Of a stretch of 64,000 nt of DNA, positions 53,093 to 60,548 are shown in pieces. Numbering within the stretch: the first letter of the stretch is position 1; each line of letters starts with the position of its first letter. A model generated the notes under the pieces. It worked only from the letters and a program-made list of their open reading frames with translations. It was not told where the DNA came from and ran no database searches. Origin of the DNA: Sphingomonas sp. (lineage in GTDB: Bacteria; Pseudomonadota; Alphaproteobacteria; Sphingomonadales; Sphingomonadaceae); NCBI GenBank assembly GCA_003248865.1, contig QFPK01000013.1:31245-95244 (forward strand), read 5' to 3'. Position numbers and translations under genes: made by a program.

Positions 53093-54787
53093 ATGGCTGA
53101 GAACTGGCCGGCGATGAGCATCGCCGAAGTGAATGCGCTGCTGACGGCGCCGGGCGCGCCGTTCGAGATGGAGACGGTGGAGATCGCGGGCCGCCCCACG
53201 CGCAGCTGGAAGAACGCGCCGCCCACGCTGCAGCATTGTTTCGCGGCAGGCCGCGCGCACGGCGACCGCATCTTCCTGGTGCATGAGGGCGAGCGCGTCA
53301 GCTTCGAGGGCTTCGCCCGCGCGACCATCCGGCTGGCCGGGCATTTCCGGTCGCTGGGCGTGGCAGCCGGGGATCGCATCGCGATTGCCATGCGCAACGT
53401 GCCGGAATGGCCGGTGGCCTTCTATGCCGGGCAGCTGCTGGGCGCCATCGTCACCCCGCTCAACGCCTGGTGGACCGGCGCGGAGCTGGAATATGGCCTG
53501 TCCGACTCGGGTGCGAAGCTGCTGGTGACGGACGGCGAGCGCTGGGAGCGCATCGCGCCGCACCGTGCCGCCCTGCCCGAGCTGAAGCATGTGCTCGTCA
53601 GCCGGGGCGGCGACGGCTCTCTGGAAGCGGCGATCGGCACGCCGGAGAGCTGGGGCGACCTGCCGGACCTTCCCACCCCCGCGCCCTTCCTGAACCCGGA
53701 CGATGACGCGACCATCTTCTACACCAGCGGCACCACCGGAAAGCCCAAGGGGGCGCTCGGCAGCCATCGCAACATCTGCTCCAACGTGATGGCGGGCGCC
53801 TTTTCGGGGGCGCGCAGCTTCCTGCGCCGGGGTGAGATGCCGCCCCAGCCGGACCCGGCCGCGCCGCAGAAGGCGACCCTGCTGTCGGTGCCCTTCTTCC
53901 ATGCCACCGGCTGCCATGCCGTGCTGAACCCCAGCCTCGTCGGCGGGGCGCGGCTGGTGATGCAGCGCAAGTTCGACGCCGGCGACGCCTTGCGCCTGAT
54001 CGAGGCGGAGCGAATCACCTCGGCGGGCGGCGTGCCCACCATCGCCTGGCAGATCCTGACCCACCCCGACCGCGACAAATATGACATCTCCAGCCTGGAG
54101 ACGATTTCCTACGGCGGCGCGCCCTCCGCCCCGGAACTCGTCCGCCAGATCGGCGCCGCCGGCTCCGCCCCGGGCAACGGCTGGGGGATGACGGAGACCA
54201 GCGCCACCTTCTGCCACCATATGGCGGAGGATTATCTGAACCGCCCGGACAGCTGCGGACCGCCGGTGCCGGTGTGCGATGCCGAGGTGAGGGACCCCGA
54301 TGGCAAGGTGCTGGGCCCGGATCAGGTCGGCGAACTCTATGGCTTCGGCCCCAACATCGTGAAAGGCTATTGGAACAAGCCGGAAGCCACCGCCGAAACC
54401 TTCCCCGGCGGCTGGGTGCGCACCGGCGACCTTGCCCGCATCGATTCGGAAGGCTTCGTCACCATCGTCGATCGCGCCAAGGACATGCTGATCCGGGGCG
54501 GCGAGAATATCTATTGCGTGGAGGTGGAGGGCATCCTGTGCGAGCATCCGGCCGTGATGGACGCCGCCCTCGTCGGCCGCCCGCACCATGTGCTGGGCGA
54601 GGAACCCGTCGCATTCGTGTCCACAAAGCCGCACATGCAGGTTGGCGAAGAGGAATTGCAGGCTTTCGCGGCCGAAAGGCTTGCGCGCTTCAAGGTCCCC
54701 GTGGAAATCTTCGTCCGCCACCAGCCGTTGCCGCGCAACGCCAACGGCAAGATTTTGAAGAACGAACTGAAGAAGGAGGTCGCATGA
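53093..54787 (+). CDS. AMP-dependent acyl-CoA synthetase
   Basis: This 564-residue protein belongs to the ANL superfamily: P-loop TIFYTSGTTGKPKGALGSH (about residue 205), YGGAPSAPELV, GWGMTETSATF, the hinge region DRAKDMLIRGGENIYCVEVE, and the C-terminal catalytic Lys in PRNANGKILKNELKKE. It activates a carboxylic acid, probably a fatty or aromatic acid, as acyl-AMP then acyl-CoA. ATG 53093 follows GGAGGAGAG. The stop overlaps the next gene (ATGA). It is divergent from polA. Confidence 0.92.
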   Translation: MAENWPAMSIAEVNALLTAPGAPFEMETVEIAGRPTRSWKNAPPTLQHCFAAGRAHGDRIFLVHEGERVSFEGFARATIRLAGHFRSLGVAAGDRIAIAMRNVPEWPVAFYAGQLLGAIVTPLNAWWTGAELEYGLSDSGAKLLVTDGERWERIAPHRAALPELKHVLVSRGGDGSLEAAIGTPESWGDLPDLPTPAPFLNPDDDATIFYTSGTTGKPKGALGSHRNICSNVMAGAFSGARSFLRRGEMPPQPDPAAPQKATLLSVPFFHATGCHAVLNPSLVGGARLVMQRKFDAGDALRLIEAERITSAGGVPTIAWQILTHPDRDKYDISSLETISYGGAPSAPELVRQIGAAGSAPGNGWGMTETSATFCHHMAEDYLNRPDSCGPPVPVCDAEVRDPDGKVLGPDQVGELYGFGPNIVKGYWNKPEATAETFPGGWVRTGDLARIDSEGFVTIVDRAKDMLIRGGENIYCVEVEGILCEHPAVMDAALVGRPHHVLGEEPVAFVSTKPHMQVGEEELQAFAAERLARFKVPVEIFVRHQPLPRNANGKILKNELKKEVA

Positions 54788-55182
54788 TCGCAGCCGAAGC
54801 CCTGTCCCAGCTGAAAGACCGGCTGGCAGAGGCCCTGCAATCCCCGGTGGAATTTGGCGAAGGCGACATGGGCGGGGGGCCGGGCCTGAGGATGCTGATC
54901 CACTCCATGGCCCCCGTGCCGGACGTCTCCAAGATGACAGGCCGACACGTCGCGGACCAGTCATCCACCATGTCCTGGGCGTTCCAGCTGATCCTGAAGG
55001 GCGAAGCGGAAAGCCAGCTGGCGGCCATTCGGCTGGTGGAAACGGTTGCCGGCAACATCGATTCCCGCCCGGTGCTGGGCGGCGAAGGCTGGCGCGCCGA
55101 CATGGTGCTGGAAGACGGCCCGGAATGGGCACGCGGCCTGGGCGCCGCCATCGGGCTGAGACTGCGGGTGGCGGTGGCGTAG
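54784..55182 (+). CDS. Hypothetical protein coupled to acyl-CoA synthetase
   Basis: I do not recognise this 132-residue protein. Visible features are MIAAEALSQLKDRLAEALQSPVEFGEG, GGGPGLRMLIHSMAPVPDVSKM, a central Trp/Phe region (MSWAFQLILKGEAESQLAAIRLVETVAGN) and a beta-like C-terminus (RADMVLEDGPEWARGLGAAIGLRLRVAVA). It is soluble with no signal peptide. The ATGA overlap with the synthetase implies coupled expression. It could be a small partner or a regulator of the synthetase. It ends at repeat copy 7. Confidence 0.7.
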   Translation: MIAAEALSQLKDRLAEALQSPVEFGEGDMGGGPGLRMLIHSMAPVPDVSKMTGRHVADQSSTMSWAFQLILKGEAESQLAAIRLVETVAGNIDSRPVLGGEGWRADMVLEDGPEWARGLGAAIGLRLRVAVA

Positions 55183-55202
55183 CTGCTGCCGGATGCTGGA
55201 CC

Positions 55203-55413
55203 GAGGGGGCTCTGCCCCCTCAACCCCCGGCAGGGAGCCGTGCTCCCTGCACCCACATTATCAGGCCACGCGGACAGGCTGCGCTGTCGGCGAAGTTTAG
55301 TGCCTGCGGCGCAGCCGGCATTCAAACTCAGTCACGTGTGCAACACCGAGATAGCGCGCAACGCAAAGTCAGAGGGTGCAGGGAAATCATTTCCCTGCCC
55401 GCCGGAGGCAAAC
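55203..55413 (-). repeat. Dispersed hairpin element, copy 7 (reverse, before a co-directional gene)
   Basis: Perfect outer hairpin GAGGGGGC/GCCCCCTC, then GCAGGGAGC/GCTCCCTGC, a degraded centre (GCCTGCGGCGCAGCCGGC), and GCAGGGAAAT/ATTTCCCTGC followed by GCCGGAGGCAAAC. Unlike the other six copies, it lies between two rightward genes, ending 23 bases before the phospholipase D-like start. Confidence 0.85.
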
Positions 55414-55436
55414 TAGGCTCAGCGTCAGGCAACTGA

Positions 55437-57182
55437 ATGGCAACCCCGCCCAACGATTCGCTTTTTCTTCCCGACACGCGCGGCCCGCTTCGCGATTCGC
55501 CATCGGAGGATAAACCTTTTCCCGTTCGCGATGGCCTGCGTGTCACGCCGCTGCTGCTGGCTGCAGAGATGTATCCCGAACTGGAACGGCTGGTGCTTGG
55601 AGCTGAGACCATCGTGTTCCTCGCCTTCCGTGTGTTCGATCCCGCCACTGCCACCCGCTCGCAGGAGGCGAAGGCCGCCGGGCTGAATGACTGGGCGGCG
55701 TTGCTGAAATCCCGCGTGGAGGCGGGGGTGACGGTGCGGGTTCTGCTGACGGATTTCGAGCCGACCATTGCGCATGATCTGCACGCCACCAGCTGGTCCA
55801 GCTTCCGGGCGTTGCGCGAGGTGCTGGCCGATCTGGACGAGCCGGATCGCGAGCGGTTCGAGATCATCGTGAGTCAGCATGTGGGCGAGCTGGGCTGGGG
55901 CACGCGGCAGCTGCTGCGGTTGCCGATGGGCCTGATGCTGCGCCGGCTGGTGCGAGAGTTCGCGGAAAGCGGCGGTGACATCGAGGAATTGTTGAGCGTG
56001 CGGCCGGGGCTGTGGCGCTATGTGAAGGCCGACGGCGGCACGCCGCGCTTCCGGCGCGGGCCTGCGCCCCGCATGTGGCCGGCCACTCATCATCACAAGT
56101 TCGCGGTGGTAGATGGCAAGGTCGCCATTGTCGGCGGGCTGGATGTGGACGAGCGACGCTGGGAAACCCGACGCTACAACCAGCCCGCGCCGGAGAGCTG
56201 GCATGACGTGAGCGTGAAAGTGGAAGGCCCTGCCGCAGGAGACGCGGCCGAACATTTCCGGCGGCTGTGGAACTTCGAGTTGCCCCGCTTCCGCGAGATC
56301 ACCCGCTTCTGGCTATCGGGCGTGGAGCGCGAGCTGGTGATCGATCCTCTGGATGAAATGCCGGAACCCTCCGCGCTGCCGGTCCCGATTCCGGGCAGTC
56401 ATGTGCGGGGTCAGCTGCTCCGCACCCAGTCGCGCAAATCCAACAGGGTGTTCGCCGTGGGCCCCTCGCGCCACATCCGCGAGCTGATGCAGGCTCACCG
56501 CCAGATCATCTTCTCCGCCCGGCACAGCCTCTACATAGAGGCGCAGTTCTTCCGCTCTCGCCGCGCTGCCGGCTGGATCGTGGAGGCTGCCCGCCGCAAC
56601 CCGAAGCTGGAGGTGATCCTGCTGATGCCGCAGGCGCCCGATGAAGTGGCATTCGAAGGCCATGGCAACCACCCGGCCCACCGCCATGGCGAATGGTTGC
56701 AATCACGCGCGGTCGGTAAGTTGCTGAAGCACCTCGGTCCGCGCGTCGGCCTGTTCGCGCTCGGCCGGAAAGCCGAATTGACCGACGAGGAGAGGGAACT
56801 GGTCGCGGATGGTGGCGCAGCGTTCCGCGCAGGCATGGTCTATGTCCACTCCAAGATGATCATTGCGGACGGCGAACGCGCGCTTGTTTCCAGCGCCAAC
56901 ATCAATGGCCGCAGCTTCGGCTGGGATTCGGAATTCGGGCTGCTGTGGGAAGATGCAGGAGGCATCGAAGCCTTCCGCCGCCGCCTGTGGGGCCAACTGC
57001 TGGACCTGAAGCCCGACGAAGTCCCCGCCCTCAGCGAGGGCCTGGCGCTATGGCGCGAGACCGCCGACCGCAATGTGCTCACCCCCCCGGAAGACCGTCA
57101 GGGTTTCATCCTGCCCTATCGCTATGCGCGCGTTCGCCGCCGAGGACGACCCAGCTGGTTCGTACCCGATGATCTGGTGTGA
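55437..57182 (+). CDS. Phospholipase D-like protein with two HKD motifs
   Basis: This 581-residue protein has both PLD motifs: HHHKFAVVDGKVAIVGGLD (about residues 218-236) and HSKMIIADGERALVSSANINGRS (about residues 470-492), each with His, Lys and Asp. The family includes phospholipases, cardiolipin synthases and transphosphatidylases. There is no signal peptide, but the N-terminus is hydrophilic with an uncertain start: ATG 55437 has no good ribosome-binding site, and repeat copy 7 lies directly upstream. The nearest relatives are probably cytoplasmic or membrane-associated phospholipases. Confidence 0.88.
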   Translation: MATPPNDSLFLPDTRGPLRDSPSEDKPFPVRDGLRVTPLLLAAEMYPELERLVLGAETIVFLAFRVFDPATATRSQEAKAAGLNDWAALLKSRVEAGVTVRVLLTDFEPTIAHDLHATSWSSFRALREVLADLDEPDRERFEIIVSQHVGELGWGTRQLLRLPMGLMLRRLVREFAESGGDIEELLSVRPGLWRYVKADGGTPRFRRGPAPRMWPATHHHKFAVVDGKVAIVGGLDVDERRWETRRYNQPAPESWHDVSVKVEGPAAGDAAEHFRRLWNFELPRFREITRFWLSGVERELVIDPLDEMPEPSALPVPIPGSHVRGQLLRTQSRKSNRVFAVGPSRHIRELMQAHRQIIFSARHSLYIEAQFFRSRRAAGWIVEAARRNPKLEVILLMPQAPDEVAFEGHGNHPAHRHGEWLQSRAVGKLLKHLGPRVGLFALGRKAELTDEERELVADGGAAFRAGMVYVHSKMIIADGERALVSSANINGRSFGWDSEFGLLWEDAGGIEAFRRRLWGQLLDLKPDEVPALSEGLALWRETADRNVLTPPEDRQGFILPYRYARVRRRGRPSWFVPDDLV

Positions 57183-57212
57183 GATTGATGGCGCGGATGC
57201 GGCTGGCGCGCC

Positions 57213-57662
57213 CTACGCTTCCGTCGGAAATATGTAACCCTCCCCCGGTCGCCACTGCATACCGATATCGGGATAGTGGCAAATGTCTTCGTCCGGCCGG
57301 TCTGTGCCGACGGCCATGAAGCGTGCGGGCGTGTCGGATCGATTCACCAGGTGGTGACCATTGGCGACGCCGGCCGGGAACAGCGCCACGTCTCCGGGGC
57401 GCATCGGGGTTTCGCCCTCGTCGTCCACCAGAACGAGTTCGCCGGAGATCATCACCACCAGCTCTTCTTCATGGCTGTGCCAGTGGCGCTGGCTGGACCA
57501 GCCGCCGGGCTGCAGCGTGACATGCCAGGCCCCGAAGGCGCTGAAGCCGCCGGATCGGGCCACTTCGATCCCGGCGCGGAGGTTGCGGATGGGGGCGTCG
57601 TGAGGCGCCGGATAGCTGGATTCCGTTCGCACGGGCAGCGTGTGCAGGTCGATCTTGGGCAT
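57213..57662 (-). CDS. Cupin-domain protein
   Basis: This 149-residue single-cupin protein has the two motifs WHSHEEELVVMISGELVLVDDEGE and PGDVALFPAGVANGHHLVN, with metal-binding His/Glu residues. The N-terminus (MPKIDLHTLPVRTESSYPAP) precedes the barrel. Relatives bind small molecules or isomerise sugars; no specific role is clear. It converges with the phospholipase D-like gene and is divergent from dapE, 53 bases away. Confidence 0.85.
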   Translation of the reverse strand: MPKIDLHTLPVRTESSYPAPHDAPIRNLRAGIEVARSGGFSAFGAWHVTLQPGGWSSQRHWHSHEEELVVMISGELVLVDDEGETPMRPGDVALFPAGVANGHHLVNRSDTPARFMAVGTDRPDEDICHYPDIGMQWRPGEGYIFPTEA

Positions 57663-57715
57663 GGGCGGATGGTGCCTGCTTGCCCGATGGCTCGCAAGCT
57701 GCCAGCAGGGCGGCC

Positions 57716-58846
57716 ATGGATCCCGTCGCGCTGGCCCAGGCCCTTATCCGCTGCCCTTCCGTCACGCCCGCCGATGCGGGGGCGATCGATGTGCTGGCGT
57801 CTGCGCTGACGGGGCTGGGGTTCCGCTGTACGCTGCTGGATTTCGGCGAGGCGCCGGACGGCCCGGTGCGCAACCTGTTCGCGACCGTCGGATCGGGCGG
57901 GCCGCATTTCGCGTTCGCCGGCCACACCGATGTGGTGCCGGAAGGGGCGGGCTGGTCTGTCGACCCTTATGCGGGGATGATCCGCGACGGCATGCTGCTG
58001 GGACGCGGTGCGGCCGACATGAAGGGCGCGATTGCCGCCATGGTCTCGGCGGCGGCGGCGCATGTGGCGCGCGGTGCCCCCGGCACGCTGAGCTTCCTGA
58101 TCACCGGCGACGAGGAAGGCCCGGCCACCCACGGCACCGATGAATTGCTGCGCTGGATGGAGGCGCAAGGCCATCGCCCCGACATGTGTCTGGTGGGGGA
58201 GCCGAGTTCGGCGCACGATTTGGGCGACATGATGAAGATCGGCCGGCGCGGCAGCCTGAATGCCTGGATCGAGGTGAAGGGCGCGCAGGGGCATGTCGCC
58301 TACCCGGATCGCGCCGACAACCCGATCCGGCGGCTGGTGCCGATCCTGGCCGAGTTGCAGGCCCGCCACCTGGATTCGGGCACCGACTGGTTCACGCCCT
58401 CCAATCTGGAGATCACCGATCTGGAGGTGGGCAATCCCGCCACCAATGTGATTCCGGCGAGCGCGAAGGCGCGGCTGAACATCCGTTTCAACGACAGCCA
58501 CAGCGGCGAGGAACTGGCGGGCTGGATCCGCGAGACGGTGGCGAAGCATGCGCCGGCGGCCTATGTGACAATCCGCATCTCGGGGGAGGCCTTCCTCACC
58601 GAGCCGGGCAAGCTCTCCACGCTGATCGCCGAGGCTGTACAGGCCGAAACCGGCCGCACACCCGAGCTGAGCACCACTGGCGGCACGTCCGATGCGCGCT
58701 TCATCCGCCGGATCTGCCCGGTTGTGGAATTCGGCCTGCCCGGCCAATCCATGCACAAAGTGGACGAACTGGCGTTGGTCGCCGACATCGAGGCGCTGGC
58801 GCGCATCTACGACCGCATCCTGCAATCGGTGTTCGCGCAGGGCTAA
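57716..58846 (+). CDS. dapE: Succinyl-diaminopimelate desuccinylase
   Basis: This 376-residue M20 metallohydrolase cleaves succinyl-LL-diaminopimelate in lysine and peptidoglycan precursor synthesis. It starts MDPVALAQALIRCPSVTPADAG. The metal ligands are in AGHTDVVPEG (His), RGAADMKGAI (Asp) and TGDEEGPATHGT (Glu, catalytic base), with a later GGTSDARFI. The length is normal. An earlier start at 57680 is possible but lacks family sequence. Confidence 0.95.
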   Translation: MDPVALAQALIRCPSVTPADAGAIDVLASALTGLGFRCTLLDFGEAPDGPVRNLFATVGSGGPHFAFAGHTDVVPEGAGWSVDPYAGMIRDGMLLGRGAADMKGAIAAMVSAAAAHVARGAPGTLSFLITGDEEGPATHGTDELLRWMEAQGHRPDMCLVGEPSSAHDLGDMMKIGRRGSLNAWIEVKGAQGHVAYPDRADNPIRRLVPILAELQARHLDSGTDWFTPSNLEITDLEVGNPATNVIPASAKARLNIRFNDSHSGEELAGWIRETVAKHAPAAYVTIRISGEAFLTEPGKLSTLIAEAVQAETGRTPELSTTGGTSDARFIRRICPVVEFGLPGQSMHKVDELALVADIEALARIYDRILQSVFAQG

Positions 58847-58928
58847 CGCCCCAGCACACGCATTGCAGAGGTCTCCGGCTGCGGCATTGCCCTTAAGGAA
58901 GGGCGTTCCCGCCAGACAGGAGATGCCC

Positions 58929-59702
58929 ATGACCTATCCGCTTCCCAACGCCAGCACCGATCTCTCAGGGCAGGTCGCGCTGGTCACCGGCGCTTCTTCG
59001 GGCCTGGGCGCCCGTTTTGCGCGGGTGCTGGCGGCCTCCGGCGCGAAGGTCGCCATTGCCGCGCGCCGGACGGACAGGCTGGAGGAACTCGCCGCCGAAA
59101 TCCGCGCAGCAGGCGGCACCGCGCTGCCGATCCAGCTGGACGTGACCGACGCGGAGCAGCTGGTGGCCGCCGTTGCCGAAGCCGAAGCCGGGTTGGGCCT
59201 CGTCACCATCCTCGTCAACAATGCCGGCATCCCGGATGCCCAACGCGCCCACAAGATGCCGCTGGAACTGATAGACCGGGTGCTGGACATCAACGTCCGC
59301 GCTCCCTTCATCCTGTCCGCGGAAGTCGCCCGCCGCCTGCTGGCCGCGAAACAGCCCGGCCGCATCATCAACATCGCGTCCATCGCGGCCTTCAACTACG
59401 CTGGCAACGGCGCGGCGCTCTACTCCGTTTCCAAGGCGGCCGTTGCGCGCATGACGGAGGCGCTGGCCGTGGAATGGGCCGCCGCCGGAATCAATGTGAA
59501 CGCCATCGCACCGGGCGCCTTCGAATCGGAAATGATGGACGGCATGCTGAGCCGGATGGGCGACATCGCCCAGCATTTCCCGCGCAAGCGCATCGCCAAC
59601 CCGGCGCAAATGGATTCCACCCTGCTGTTCCTCGCCTCACCGGCCGGCGAGGCGGTGACGGGAACCGTGATCAAGATCGACGACGGGCAGTCGCCTCGCT
59701 GA
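58929..59702 (+). CDS. Short-chain dehydrogenase/reductase (SDR)
   Basis: This 257-residue classical SDR has VALVTGASSGLGARFARVLA (NAD(P)-binding TGxxxGxG), NNAGIPD, and the catalytic YSVSKAA (YxxxK) with Ser in NIASIAAFNY. It oxidises or reduces an unknown alcohol or ketone. I chose ATG 58929 because AGGAG lies 8 bases before it; ATG 58923 is too close to that site. The first 17 residues (MTYPLPNASTDLSGQVA) fit the family. Confidence 0.9.
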   Translation: MTYPLPNASTDLSGQVALVTGASSGLGARFARVLAASGAKVAIAARRTDRLEELAAEIRAAGGTALPIQLDVTDAEQLVAAVAEAEAGLGLVTILVNNAGIPDAQRAHKMPLELIDRVLDINVRAPFILSAEVARRLLAAKQPGRIINIASIAAFNYAGNGAALYSVSKAAVARMTEALAVEWAAAGINVNAIAPGAFESEMMDGMLSRMGDIAQHFPRKRIANPAQMDSTLLFLASPAGEAVTGTVIKIDDGQSPR

Positions 59703-59756
59703 CGGCGGAGTTTGCCGGGTGCTGTGCCGCAAGCTCGATCGTCACAGGCGACCCAT

Positions 59757-60386
59757 TCAAACCGCGTCAGGCTGCACCTCCGGACGCGCGGCTTGAAAGG
59801 CGGGCAATGGGGCACAGGCGGCCTCGATGCTGGCAAGGCGGGCGTAGGGGCTGAGGTCCACGCTGAAGCGACGCGCGCCTTGCAGCTGTGGAACGATAAC
59901 GATGTCGGCTAGGGTCGGCTCCGTGCCGAAGGCGAAAGGGCCGGGATTGGGCGTGAGCATGGCTTCGGCGGCGGCAAGTCCGCTGGCGATGATGTCGTGC
60001 GCCCATTGTCGCGCGGCGTCCGCGCCCAGTAGCGTTTCGATGCGCTTCAGCACGCGCAGGTTCTGCAGCGGATGGGTGTCTGCGGCGATGGCCAGCGCAA
60101 CGGCCCGGATTCGGGCCCGCTGGATCGGATCTCCGGGCAGAAAGGGCGGCGCGGGGCGGGTTTCGTCCAGCCATTCCAGGATGGCAAGGGACTGGGTGAG
60201 GAGGGTGCCGTCATCCAGTTCCAGCGCAGGGACGAGCGCCTGCGGGTTGCGGGAGCGCCATTCGGGTGTGCCCTGCTCTCCCTCGCGAAGGTTCAGGGGC
60301 AGGTTTGCAAAGTCCATGCCTTTCCAGTGGAGGCCGATGCGGACACGCCAGGCGGCGCCAGAGCGGAAGTAACCGTAGAGGATCAT
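59757..60386 (-). CDS. maiA: Maleylacetoacetate isomerase (zeta-class GST)
   Basis: This 209-residue protein starts ILYGYFRSGAAWRVRIGLHWKGMD, the zeta-class motif with the catalytic Ser and Arg, then NPQALVPALELDDGTLLTQSLAILEWLDE. It isomerises maleylacetoacetate to fumarylacetoacetate with glutathione in tyrosine breakdown. Fumarylacetoacetase and homogentisate dioxygenase are not in the window. A general zeta GST is the alternative. Confidence 0.88.
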   Translation of the reverse strand: MILYGYFRSGAAWRVRIGLHWKGMDFANLPLNLREGEQGTPEWRSRNPQALVPALELDDGTLLTQSLAILEWLDETRPAPPFLPGDPIQRARIRAVALAIAADTHPLQNLRVLKRIETLLGADAARQWAHDIIASGLAAAEAMLTPNPGPFAFGTEPTLADIVIVPQLQGARRFSVDLSPYARLASIEAACAPLPAFQAARPEVQPDAV

Positions 60387-60548
60387 GTTGTGATCCTAGC
60401 CTGCGCAACGTCGGGCTCCAACTCGAACACTTGCGTTGTAACATTTCCGCCACAGAACTGAAAATCTTGTGTGGGCTTGATCGAAGTCTTGTTGCACCGT
60501 CGCATCGCTCGTTCATTCTTGCTGCGTTGCAGCAGAAAAGGGCTTGCC

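Noticed and set aside
50073..53117. 1014-residue open frame opposite polA
   Set aside because: A shadow of a GC-rich gene, rich in Arg/His/Gln with no domain; polA on the other strand has all its motifs.
53012..55132. 706-residue open frame opposite the acyl-CoA synthetase
   Set aside because: Antisense shadow without recognisable features.
55424..55440. Partial operator match AGGCAACTGAATGG before the phospholipase D-like gene
   Set aside because: The left half resembles operator site 2, but the right half (TGTCTAA) is absent.
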